A DNA stretch of 64,000 bases from Rhizophagus irregularis (lineage: Eukaryota > Glomeromycota > Glomeromycetes > Glomerales > Glomeraceae). Numbering within the stretch: position 1 is the first letter of the stretch; every line of letters starts with the position of its first letter. The position numbers were made by a program, and so were the translations under genes. The stretch is taken from positions 2,160,501 through 2,224,500 of the forward strand of contig NC_089444.1 of the NCBI RefSeq assembly GCF_026210795.1. Reading direction: 5' to 3'. Shown here in pieces: positions 1-9,823 of this stretch. The notes under the pieces are model-generated. The model did not search any database. It worked only from the letters and a program-made list of their open reading frames with translations, and was not told the origin of the DNA.

Positions 1-346
1 TAAGTGGATTCTAGTAATCTATCTGCAAAATGAAAGCAAATATAATTTCAAAATAAAACTAATGTAAAGTAAAAAAAAATAAGATTGGTATTGTAGATTT
101 ATTTATATTATTTTTTATCAATGTTTTATAAAAGCATTTACTTATTAAACAGATCTGTAATTCTTTATATATACATTTTTATAATAAAAAATTTGTATTT
201 ATTCATTGATTTTTATATTACAATTTTAAAAAAAATTTAGAAAATAAAAAAATACTTAAAAAATATTAGAAGAAAAGTTATAATAATTTATTTTATAAAT
301 TTTATCAATTTTTAGCTATGAATAATAAATAAATAAACAGCATATA

Positions 347-1452
347 CAGTCAACTCCCTCTATAGTCACTCCCGTTATAGTCACATTCTACTATATAGTC
401 ACACCAGTTGAATGTTCAAAACACTTTATTATTAAAAACTATCCTATATAGTCACAATCTATCTATAGTCACTATCACACCTATCCTCAAAAATCTTATA
501 TTAAAAAGAACCGTTTATAATCACAGTTATATAAAGAATATATTAAATAACTTGGCATCTAATAATCGTATAAAGATGTATCATAGCTTGTTAGAATCGT
601 CTCACTGAAATGAATCGAATGGTGGTAGTTTTATCCTTTTGCGATCACTGGCTGATGAGTTATTCAACAAAATGTTAAGCATCGGCATTATTATATTTCT
701 TGATTTACGTTTACTGCGCCATTTAACATTTGCTAAATTTCTCGGTACCTAGTAATTGTAAAAAGACGATTAATAGCTCGTTGGAATCGCCTCATCAAGA
801 CGAATCGAATGGTGGTAAGCTCATCTCTCTGTGATCAATATTGACGGAGTTACTACTTAAAAACCATTTAATATTTTTAATTTTGGAAATTGATCTAGTG
901 ATTGGATTTCGATGTATTTTATACCATTAGATTCGTCGCATTAAGACGAATCGAATGGTAGTAAGATTGTCTCTCTAGGATCAATATTGGCAGAGTTATT
1001 ACACAAAAACCATTAATATTTTTTTAATTTCGGAAATTAATCTAGTGATTGGATTTCAGTGTATTTTATACCATTAGAACCGTCTCATCAAGACGAATTG
1101 AATGGCGGTAAGATCGTCTCTCTAGGATCAATATTGGCAGAGTTATTACACAAAAACCATTAATATTTTTTTAATTTTGGAAATTAATCTAGTGATTGGA
1201 TTTCGATGTATTTTATACCATTAGAACCGTCTCATCAAGACGAATCGAATGGCGGTAAGATCATCTCTCTACGATTAATATTAGCGGAGTTATGATACAA
1301 TAAAGTTTTGAGTATAATTTTGGCTAAAATTATATTAATTTTTGGCTGGAATTATGATATACTAATATAAGAAATTTTTTATATAGTCACATCTCTTTAT
1401 AATCACCAAATATGGACTGTCCCAAATGTGTGACTATAAAGAGAGTTGACTG
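347..1452. mobile_element. Tigger/pogo-type non-autonomous element (1.1 kb)
   Basis: The two ends are inverted copies: the left end reads CAGTCAACTCCCTCTATAG and the right end is its near-perfect complement, and both are flanked by TA. This is the signature of Tc1/mariner-pogo insertion. Near both ends the motif TATAGTCAC is repeated several times, as in the 3 kb Tigger element at 33582-36584, which has closely similar termini and may have supplied the transposase (inference). No transposase is encoded; the inside is filled by a tandem repeat at about 598-1300. A short reading frame at the left end is only repeat sequence. Confidence 0.8.
598..1300. repeat. 147-bp tandem repeat inside the Tigger-type element
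   Basis: Units starting near 598, 788, 934, 1081 and 1228 share the words CATCAAGACGAATCGAATGG and GATCAATATTGGC. The last three intervals are 146-147 bp; the first unit is longer (about 190 bp) and degenerate. The two central units differ at only a few positions, so amplification looks recent. The array is confined to the element. Confidence 0.85.
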
Positions 1453-1502
1453 TATATTATTTTTTAAAAATAAATATCATATTTGCAATTTACAATTAAA
1501 GT

Positions 1503-1816
1503 AAGAAAATTTTTTAATTTACATGGGGTGTTTATACATATATCACATGACTTTATTAAAAAGTTATGTAAAAATAAATTTTAATAAATATAATTTTAAA
1601 AAAAAACATGTAGTATATATATTTTTGTCTGTTTTGTAAGTTTACTTAAAGCGTCAAAGTTGATTTTGAATGTCAATTTGATTTATTTAACAAATTTTTT
1701 TTTTCCTATTTTTTTGTTAAATTTAATTCTGCCTAACATTAAATGATTAACATAGAAAATTTACCTTTTTGGAAACCCGTATTTGAATACACTATGTACG
1801 AATAGAAATTGTCTTA
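1503..1816. mobile_element. MITE, GTGTTTGTACAC family, divergent copy
   Basis: The ends are inverted versions of each other (left about 1510-1550, right about 1780-1816) around ACATGGGGTGTTTATACA. They match the ends of the elements at 2263-2534 and 2852-3123 but with many changes. No coding capacity is seen. It is the oldest-looking of three related copies within 1.6 kb. Confidence 0.6.
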
Positions 1817-1888
1817 AAGTAAAATGTATATACTGATTATTATTATACAATTTATATTAATGGTATTAAAATAAGAAATAATTTATTT

Positions 1889-2014
1889 ATCGCACGTGCG
1901 ATGCAAATTTTTATGTTTATCATTGCCATTTTAAGGGGGTGGCGATGTATAAGCAGGTTGATCAACATAAATAATTTACAAAAAAGGAAAGTGGCGATGC
2001 ATCGCACGTGCGAT
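1889..2014. mobile_element. 126-bp palindrome-ended element
   Basis: A 17-bp perfect inverted repeat, ATCGCACGTGCGATGCA, forms both ends. Each terminal repeat is itself nearly palindromic around GCACGTGC. No clear target duplication is visible. The palindromic, CpG-bearing ends resemble those of the TCGCCA-ended element at 47275-47647, but it is a different sequence. Confidence 0.55.
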
Positions 2015-2262
2015 GAATAAATTTACTCTTAAAATAAAATGTATATTTCATATATTTTTAAATATTGTACAATAATTGCACAATTTTTATATCCTAAATT
2101 TTTTATTGCACAAAAGTTAAACATTTTCTATATATTTAATTTAAGTTTATTCTTAGTTATATAAAAATTGTACACTTTTAATACACTATAAAATTAATTA
2201 TTTTTATCTAAAAACTGCAATAATTGTATAATTTTTATATAGACTTAAACAAATATTATATA

Positions 2263-2534
2263 AAGAAAATTTCTAAGTTTACACGAAGTGTTTGTACACG
2301 GGTCATATAAATATAATTTTTAATAGACTAATTTTTTGTTTTTTAATTTGAAATTGAATGCTACTGACATTATACTCTTTTACTTTTTATTCTTATTATA
2401 TTACAGATAAATATATGTATTTTCACCTGCTCTGCAAGTTTACTTAAGGCATTAAAGAAGGTTTTGAATGCCGTTTTTAATATACTAATATGACCCGTGT
2501 TTAAACACCCCGTGTACAAATAGAAATTGCCTTA
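2263..2534. mobile_element. MITE, GTGTTTGTACAC family, copy 2
   Basis: A 272-bp element with about 40-bp inverted ends containing GGGTGTTTGTACACGGGTCAT-like sequence. It is almost identical along its whole length to the copy at 2852-3123, including the internal block with ATTGAATGCTACTGACATT. No coding capacity. Confidence 0.75.
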
Positions 2535-2851
2535 TATAAAAGTTGGATAATTTTTTTATAGAAAATATATTATAATCTTTAAAAAATAAATTAAAAAAAT
2601 TATACAAAAAACTATAAAATTTAAATATTAATAAGTTAAAAGATTTATATTAATAATCATTAAATAGATTAGAATTATTATATAAAAAATTATAGGCATT
2701 TGCTATTTAGGCTATTCTAACTTGATTATTTGTTTAACATTTTCCACCTTTCTCTATTTTTTAAAAAATTTGAGATCTAATAAACACATATTAATAAATA
2801 CCCCCTTTATTTTTAAAAAAATTTAAAAGCTAATAAACATATAATAATAAA

Positions 2852-3123
2852 TAGAAAATTTCTAAGTTTACACGGGGTGTTTGTACACAGGTCATATAAA
2901 TATAATTTTTAATAGACTATTTTTTTGTTTTTTAATTTGAAATTGAATGCTACTGACATTATACTCCTTTACTTTTTATTCTTATTATATTACAGATAAA
3001 TATATGTATTTTCACCTGCTCTGCAAGTTTACTTAAGGCATTAAAGGAGGTTTTGAATGCCGTTTTTAATCTACTAATATGACCCGTGTTTAAACACCCC
3101 GTGTACAAATAGAAATTGCCTTA
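2852..3123. mobile_element. MITE, GTGTTTGTACAC family, copy 3
   Basis: Near-identical to 2263-2534, in the same orientation and about 590 bp away. The pair implies recent transposition or a local tandem duplication. Inverted ends are present and no reading frame of note is found. Confidence 0.75.
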
Positions 3124-3245
3124 ATAAAAATAATAAATTAAATATAAATAAGTATTAAAAAATGAATTTTTTCGAAACTAATCAGGGTTTTGGCCTGCAT
3201 TATGCTTAATTTTGGCCAAAATATAACCCGGATCCCGAAACTACG

Positions 3246-4044
3246 GTGCAGAACCTCTATAATAGGAACTTAAAAAAATTTAAATAAAATTTGATTCTAT
3301 GATTGAATTTTAATTTTATAAAAAGAATTAAACTTTATTTGTTAAAAGGAATCAATTTAAAAAATAAAAAAAAGTCTCAATTTTTTAGATTATGTAAGCA
3401 TCACGTGATACATATATTAGCCAATCAGAAATTAGGATTTTATTAATTATATGATATAAAAATTTATATAATATATTTGTTTATTGTATTTCATTATAAA
3501 CTGATGATTGATGAATCAGGTACATGATAATGAGATTTATATTTTATTATATGCATTTTTTGGTAAAATTACTTAATTTTTGAATTCTTTTGTTTATAAA
3601 TTTATCATCTGAACTGTCTTTTAAATATCATTATTTATAACATTAAATTAACCTATACTTAAATAATTTTGTTTATTAATTTTTTTTTTTTTGCAATATT
3701 AGAACTTTTTTTTCTTCTTAGCATATTGAAAAAAAAATCTGAAGTAAAATAATAATTAATATTACATTAAATGTGGCTAAAAAAGATCTGTAAAGCAAAA
3801 ATTAGACTAGTCTCAATTTTAACTAAATTTTGTCAGTATATTTAAATTACAGATTTTTAAACAGCTAAAACTTAGCCAAAATTTAATTTAGAAAAAAAAT
3901 AACCGATAATTTTTAAAGCTAATAATCATATCTATAAAAATTATCATTTAAATTTTTTACTTTAATATAAAAAATTTTTTTTTAGAAATTTATAATCAAT
4001 CAATTGTTACTATACATAAGTAGTTGAGTATAGAGGTTCTGCAC
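3246..4044. mobile_element. 799-bp element with perfect 16-bp terminal inverted repeats
   Basis: GTGCAGAACCTCTATA at 3246-3261 recurs as its exact complement at 4029-4044. The inside is very AT-rich and has no coding capacity that I can see. The target-site duplication is not clear. The family is not recognised. Confidence 0.6.
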
Positions 4045-4074
4045 TATAATATTTAATTATATAATTTATATTAT

Positions 4075-4318
4075 TACAGCAAAACTAATTCAAAATATAG
4101 TGGACACTTGAAAATTTTATTGGCTAGTCAGGTTATTAGAAAAGATATACATATATATGATGGCGTAGTATAGTATAATAAACTATATAACGTAAATATT
4201 AAAATTTAATTAAAGTACACCGTGTTATTTTCTTTTCTAATAACCCGACTAGCCAAGTAACCCGAGTACCCGACAATAAAAATTTCCAAGTGTCCACTAT
4301 ATTTCGAATTTTACTGTA
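4075..4318. mobile_element. Foldback MITE with TACAG ends
   Basis: Almost the whole element is an inverted repeat. The left arm carries ATATAGTGGACACTTG and CTAGTCAGGTTATTAGAAAAG, and the right arm carries the complements. The right arm has an extra block of roughly 20 bp around CCCGAGTACCCGACA. It begins TACAG and ends CTGTA, as for TA-inserting Tc1/mariner MITEs. Confidence 0.7.
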
Positions 4319-4861
4319 AATATTATTAAAAAAAGTACCAATTTGCTCTATTGAATTTGCTAAAACTAAAATGTGATAATGTCTGGGGTCCTATAACTAG
4401 AAAACAATATATGCAACTGTTATCCAGTCTAGCTAAAAGTTATAATTTTAGCTTGATTTAATAAATATTTCATTTGGCCAAAATTATTAATGTGCGGCTT
4501 CAATTTAAAGTCTCTTTTCCATATAAAAAAAAAAAATAATAATTAAACTTTAATTCTGGCTGGCAATAAAATTCTTCAAAGTTAATATTTTAGCTGGTAA
4601 AATTTAATTTTCAGTTGGAGTAATTATCTAGGTATATTAGTAATATTTTTGGAAATCAGGATTCTTAAGATTTTTTTATAAATGAAAAGAATCCTTAAAG
4701 ATCCTTAAATTGGTTATAGAATCCTTTAAGGATCTTTAAAAATTTAAGGATCTTTAAGAATTCTGTAAAATTTTTATCTGCTCTTTATATATAAAAGCAA
4801 AATTATAATAAGCGCGCAAAAAAAGTTTATTTATTACTAAAATATAAAAATTTACATGTCC

Positions 4862-5090
4862 TGCCCACTAAAAATGTTTATTTACAATTCATTAATAAAA
4901 ATTAATTGCACTCTTGGCTCTTGAGAATTTACTACATTTTTCATCCGCCTTTCCTTTAAATTAATCCAATTATCGTATGCTTTTTCAAAGTCAAAATCTT
5001 CTATATCAGGACCAGACCATTAATTAAAATCATTAAATATTTGATGCGAAAAAATTCTCTCCACTGTTGCATTTGATATAGGATGATATT
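4862..5090 (-). pseudogene. hAT transposase C-terminal (dimerisation) remnant
   Basis: On the minus strand the sequence encodes SNATVERIFS, a variant of the hAT C-terminal dimerisation motif, then after a damaged stretch with a stop, GPDIEDFDFEKAYDNW. The latter is an acidic tail of a type that often ends hAT transposases. Everything upstream of SNATVERIFS is missing and the middle of the dimerisation domain is deleted, so this is a fossil. Family placement rests on these motifs only. Confidence 0.6.
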
Positions 5091-5109
5091 GGAAAATTTT
5101 TGTAAAAAT

Positions 5110-5225
5110 ATACACGTATAGTAAATTTTGCGCATATAGGGAAATTTTTGCGCGTATGGAGCTAAATTTGCGCGTATGGGGGAATTTTTGCGCGTATAGC
5201 GCAAATTTGCGCTATATACGGTGTA
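5110..5225. repeat. TTTGCGCGTAT short repeats
   Basis: The words TTTTGCGCATATAGGG, TTGCGCGTATGGAGC, TTGCGCGTATGGGGG and TTGCGCGTATAGCGC follow each other at 22-27 bp spacing, ending in GCGCAAATTTGCGC, a perfect 14-bp palindrome. Local GC is well above the surroundings. The role is unknown. Confidence 0.6.
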
Positions 5226-5585
5226 CGCAGAGCGCTAACCATCTTGTTCAGGAAGACGGTGTTCTTAACACTCGTAGTAAGAGAAAAGGCGACCTCAAAA
5301 ATTGGAATACTGTTCGAAGGTGATCATTACAACCTTGTTTTCGCGTTACCTTCCGAAGCAAAAGATTATATCACAAAAATTGCGACCTACAGTATTCAGT
5401 CAAACGGGTTTCGCCTCTCGAGCTCCGTATCAAAATATTTATTCGAAAACACCATCATCATGGACTTGCAAGATATAGAAGTTCCGAGAACTGTGGAAGG
5501 ATTCTTAAAATTGATAATGGCCGTGAAGGTAATTCTTTCCCTGGAGAACGGGATCAATTTTTCTCCAAGAAAGATGATTATATAG
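5205..5585 (+). CDS. Unrecognised reading frame of about 113 codons
   Basis: The frame is open from the GCGC-repeat into a stretch ending at a stop at 5583-5585. It has no in-frame ATG near its 5' end (the nearest start-like codon is TTG at 5244), so if it is a gene its start must lie in an upstream exon. GC content and amino-acid balance are higher than in neighbouring DNA, and the translation is mixed hydrophobic and charged, with EGDHYNLVF and a C-terminal basic SPRKMII. I recognise no domain. It could be a captured gene fragment or one exon of a lost gene. Confidence 0.3.
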   Translation: MCAIYGVRRALTILFRKTVFLTLVVREKATSKIGILFEGDHYNLVFALPSEAKDYITKIATYSIQSNGFRLSSSVSKYLFENTIIMDLQDIEVPRTVEGFLKLIMAVKVILSLENGINFSPRKMII

Positions 5586-6066
5586 ATTATATATGACATT
5601 TATAGTAAATTCACAATATAATAGATAATTTAGATAATTTCAAATACCATATCATGGACCATTAATTAATGACTAATAATTTAATAATAATAATATGTAA
5701 AAATTAATTTAAATAATGTAGATCACGTCGATGTCCGAATTACTGACTGAAATATTAAAATTTATATTAAATATCTAAATTGTTAACTACAGTATGTCTG
5801 ACGACCATTATATAGATCCAAATGCGTTTGTTTTCCGCTAATAACCATGCTATTTATATCTAATGCTCAGTTTCTCTTTCAAAATATTTCGTTATTTGCG
5901 TAATAACAGATAAGTATCATTTACTTGGCTTTTGTGAACGAATCAACTTATTCTCATTAAAGATGGTTTAACTCGGGTTGTTGTATTAAATTATTGATAT
6001 AATTTATCAATCAATATTCAATCTATAAATTCTTCTAATTATCCGGTTATTCAGTCATTTAGTTAT

Positions 6067-6793
6067 TTATTTAGCACTATTAATATTTCCACACAATTTA
6101 CATTTTCTCAAATCTTCAGTCATTGCATACTTTTGAATAATAGGCTTAAGCTGTGTACCTAAATCTGTACAATGAAATGATTCTTCATAAACTATTTCTT
6201 TACATTGTTCACAATACCATCGAAGTCGATCTATATTCATAATACAAGTAAAATAATTTTAGGAATGTACACAAAAAAAAATTTGATGTTAAATAAATTT
6301 ACCAATTTCTTCTGATCTTCGGTTTCTTTCAATCACTATACCAACCGTATTAGCAAATCGAACAGGATTATGTGGTGTATTGGCTTTGAGGGAATTAATA
6401 TTAAATATAGGTTAATCATGAAACAATGATGAATTAGCAAACGCTCTTAAATTTACCAGGTAATAAAAACATTTCGCCCTCTCGAATAGGAATATCTTTA
6501 AATTCACCATCGTCAACAATTTTTAAACACATTTCTCCTTTATATTGATAAAACCACTCCTACAAAAAAAACAAAAAAAAAGGTATTCAATTATTGTTAT
6601 CATCAAATTAGGACAAGATAAACTTATTTACTTCTGTTTGGTTGACATGATAATCAGTGCGAGAATTTGGACCTCCAACTACCATTATAATAAAATCACC
6701 ACGCTGTAATAAAAAGTTATTTACGGGTGGTTGTAATTTATCACTATGTTCCTCTAACCATTTTGGAAAATTTATTGGAGGTAAAAGTGGCAT
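6067..6793 (-). CDS. BNA1: 3-hydroxyanthranilate 3,4-dioxygenase (EC 1.13.11.6)
   Basis: A non-haem Fe(II) cupin that opens 3-hydroxyanthranilate on the way from tryptophan (kynurenine pathway) to quinolinate and NAD; expected in the cytosol. Four exons (6793-6632, 6559-6457, 6383-6303, 6230-6067) with GT-AG introns join to exactly 170 codons (169 aa), the usual fungal/bacterial length. The N-terminus [15 protein letters not shown] and [17 protein letters not shown] are family hallmarks. Metal ligands are visible as H49, E55 and H93 (the H93 motif is NTPHNP). The C-terminal pairs WYCEQC and CKLCG form the second, rubredoxin-like iron site of the shorter fungal/bacterial enzymes. The ATG at 6793 is the family start. 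It is divergently arranged with the BRO1 gene, 202 bp apart. Confidence 0.95.
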
Positions 6794-6995
6794 ATTTCAA
6801 TGTTTAATGTATGATTGCTTTAGAAGACGAGAGAAAAAATAACTTTAAGAGAAAGGGTTAATTCTACCAAGCATGGTTAATAAACACGACTGGCTGTTGG
6901 AAATTTTTTTTCCCGATCACGCGCCATAATCATAATTGTGCGACCTTATGAGATTGATTTAATAGTGCCTCCTAAAAATGTGATAGAAATTAAAC
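6794..6995. promoter_or_regulatory. Divergent intergenic region BNA1 / BRO1-domain gene
   Basis: Two start codons face away from each other across 202 bp, which must contain both promoters. A short GC-richer block around 6910-6950 (CGATCACGCGCCATAATC) stands out from AT-rich surroundings. No specific factor site is assigned. Confidence 0.5.
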
Positions 6996-8632
6996 ATGAG
7001 CTTTATTTATCCATTACCAACGACAGGATCAATATCTTGGTCAGATTTTCTTTTGGATGAAGATAATTTATACTTAAGCGAAATATCTGAAGCAACAGCT
7101 CAAAGGGGTAGAGTTAGAGAGGTTCTTAAAGAAGCAAAAAGAACCGAAGGACCAAAAGACTATACTAAAATAATAAATGTAATTTTATTAATTTCTATAA
7201 TTTTTTTAAGTTTTACTTATTAATTTTGGAATATCGAATCTCCGCAAACAGACAATTGGTGATTATTTACCATATCTATTTGGCATTATTGATTGTCTTG
7301 AAGGAGGTCAATTAAAATTGAAAAAAGAAATAGGTAGATAAATTTTTTTGTTATTTTAAATCGAGAATGTTATATTAAATTTTTTTTTTTAATTAGAGAC
7401 TTCATGGCGCTGTACATTAAGTGATACAGTATTGAAAAAGAAATCTCGTGTATTATGTAAAGGAATTTATTATGAATTAATTTTTATTTTATTAACTTAC
7501 GGATATGCCTGTTCTGATTGGGCTACTGGCATCATAGAAAGACAATTACAAAATGATGAAATCGATTTAAGATTAAGACAGGTATTTTATATTAAACTCA
7601 TTTTCAATTAATTATTTCATTTCCTCTCCCTAATTTCATAACTCTTTTACAAATAGGCAGCAGATTTATTACGTAAAGCAGGTGGAATATTTGCATATAT
7701 TGGGGAACAAATTTGTCCAAAATGGAATAATGATTCAATATCTAAACCAGTTGATGTATTAATGGAAATACCAACTTCGATATCCAAGTAATAATATTTT
7801 CTAAATCCATGAAGCAAAATTTCAGTCTGGAATCTCAAGCAAAACTTTTTTAATAGGATTGCACTTGCCGATTCGACATCGATCGCAATACGTAAAGCAT
7901 TAATGCAACAAACTACTTCATCGTTACTTGCAAAGTTAGCGTTTGGAGTATCAGGACATTACGAAATGGCAAATGGATTAATTAAAAGTTTAAAAGATCC
8001 TTCAAAAGTTTGTGGTGATTTTAGAAAATATGTTTCTTATGGTGCTTTATTTCATCAAGTATGTTTCCCTTTTTTTTTGTGGAAGGTATAATATAATTAT
8101 ATTTATGAATATATAATTTTATAGGCACTAGGAAAGAAATTTCTTGCTCAAGATGCTAATGAACACCAGTAAGTTGACATTTTTTTGAGGTAAATTAATT
8201 AATGTATAATAACAAATTTTTCTAAATATTTTATAGACAATACGGAAAAGCTGTAGGATTTATTACGCAAGCAAAAGAAGCCTTTCAGCTTTTAACAAAG
8301 TCAAAATTAACAACCATTGCTGCACATGCCACTCAAGAATATAATGAAGTTAAAAATTTGTATACAAGTTATGTTAGTTATAATAATACGGTAAGTTAAT
8401 ATATTTGATACTTAAGTTATTATATACGGGTTATTTACTACCTTATTATTATTTATAGGTCGCATATGAAAAAGTACCAACAAAAGCTGATTTACAAGCT
8501 TTAATTCCTGGTGGTAGAATGTTACAAGAACTTACAAAATATAAACCACCTTCTCCTGCTTTTGGGCCTGGTCTTAAAACAATTACAAAAGAACAGCCTC
8601 CCGGATACATATTAGATGGTCAATACTACTAA
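6996..8632 (+). CDS. BRO1-domain protein, PalC/RIM23-like (or BROX-like)
   Basis: Eight exons (6996-7178, 7252-7333, 7397-7581, 7657-7787, 7857-8058, 8125-8168, 8237-8390, 8459-8632) join to 384 aa. The start, FIYPLPTTGSISWSDFL, resembles fungal PalC, a BRO1 protein of the alkaline-pH Pal/Rim pathway that works with ESCRT-III at the membrane. The rest fits an alpha-helical BRO1 domain: an ACSDWATG helix, DLLRKAGGIFAYI, and the terminal AYEKVPTKADLQ, which matches the short YxKVP-like end of BRO1-only proteins. There is no V domain and no proline-rich tail, as expected for PalC and animal BROX but unlike PalA or Bro1. The PalC/BROX choice is inference. It is convergent with the SH3BGRL-like gene, leaving 133 bp. 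Confidence 0.8.
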
Positions 8633-8765
8633 CTGGACCATTATATTTATATTTATATATTATTATTTTATGATGTACATATAAATAACAGATAATAAAG
8701 TTTAATTTAATTTAAAAATTATTAATTACATTTAATAAAAATATTCTAGTTAACATTTTTTTTTA

Positions 8766-9222
8766 TTATTTATTTTCTAAACCTAAAAATTTATACACTT
8801 CTTTAAATTCTACAGCTTCTTGAAAGTCTTTAGTAATCTATATTTATTAAGAAAAAAAAGAATGAATTAGTATGGGAGAGTTGATTTATTTGATGGAATA
8901 ATAATAATAATAATAATAAAATACTTTACTCCTTTATATTCACCATCAACAAAAATTTGCGGTAATTCTTTTTCACCCATATTTTTTCTTTTCATATATT
9001 TTAAAGCATCTTCATCTGCTGCCACATCAACAAAACTAAAACCAATTTTGTGTTGTTTTAATACTTGTTCAATCCATGATTGATTTGACTTTACCTATAA
9101 AAAAAGTAAATTTTTATCATCAATGAAAAAGCATATATAAATCAGTTGAAAATACGTACGAAAATGTTTCCAGCTACACTCGAACCATAAATTTGAACTC
9201 GTACTTTTGTTTCTTCTGACAT
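8766..9222 (-). CDS. SH3BGRL-like thioredoxin-fold protein
   Basis: Three exons (9222-9160, 9094-8930, 8837-8766) join to 99 aa. The order VRVQIYGSSVAGN, helix with WIEQVLKQHKIGF, DVAADEDALKYM, LPQIFVDGEYKG and EVYKFLGL is that of the SH3-binding glutamic-acid-rich-like (SH3BGRL) branch of the glutaredoxin superfamily. As in that branch, the CxxC redox motif is replaced (SSVAGN), so thiol-disulfide catalysis is not expected; a binding or scaffolding role is likely. LPQIF keeps the cis-proline. A trinucleotide AAT/TTA run lies in intron 2. The divergent partner LYS1 starts 600 bp away. Confidence 0.85.
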
Positions 9223-9823
9223 ATTTAATGTGAAAAGGAGAAATCAGAATGAAATTATACGAGCTACCTCTTTTGGAAGTGGTATTTAATAGGATTTTCA
9301 TCTTTTAGCCAATCAATCATTATAAAGATGATCACAAAAAAACAAATATTATTTATTTGTTATTTATGGCGAAATTAATGACCACTATATTTTGGGATAT
9401 TTATACAAAGCTACTATGGTTCTAAATCAATAAATCAAAAAATGACGAACCTAAATAAGTTCACTGGCTGAAACCAGATGACCTTCATTTGGTGGTTTAT
9501 TGTAATTTTTATCATTTTGTTATCGGTTTACCAAAAAGAAGTAAAGAACCTATAATCAGTATTTTTTAAAAAAAAAGCAAGACTGCAATCTGGCAATTTA
9601 TCTATTCATCATGAAGTTCATTGTAACTTTAAATTTGAACCGCGATTGTACGTTTGAAATATCCATTTTTTGTTTTTCATTTTCATTTGTAAAAAATGAA
9701 ATTGATTATATAGATAATGATAATCTATAAAAAATTTTCCTATTTAAACCTAATCTCGGAATTTACTATAAAAAAAAAATTTTTTAATTTTCGATTTTTA
9801 ATAAAGAAAAAAGAAAAAAAAAA
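9223..9823. promoter_or_regulatory. Divergent intergenic region SH3BGRL-like / LYS1
   Basis: A 601-bp stretch between two outward-facing starts, ending in a purine-rich AAAGAAAAAAG tract just before the LYS1 ATG, a common layout for fungal 5' leaders. No other gene is seen. No Gcn4-type TGACTC site was found on a visual scan. Confidence 0.4.

Noticed and set aside
5244-5585. Calling 5244-5585 a full gene from TTG
   Set aside because: Non-ATG start is not normal in this genome; kept only as an unrecognised frame.
6657-6842. Plus-strand frame opposite BNA1
   Set aside because: It is the antisense of BNA1 exon 1, with no coding features of its own.
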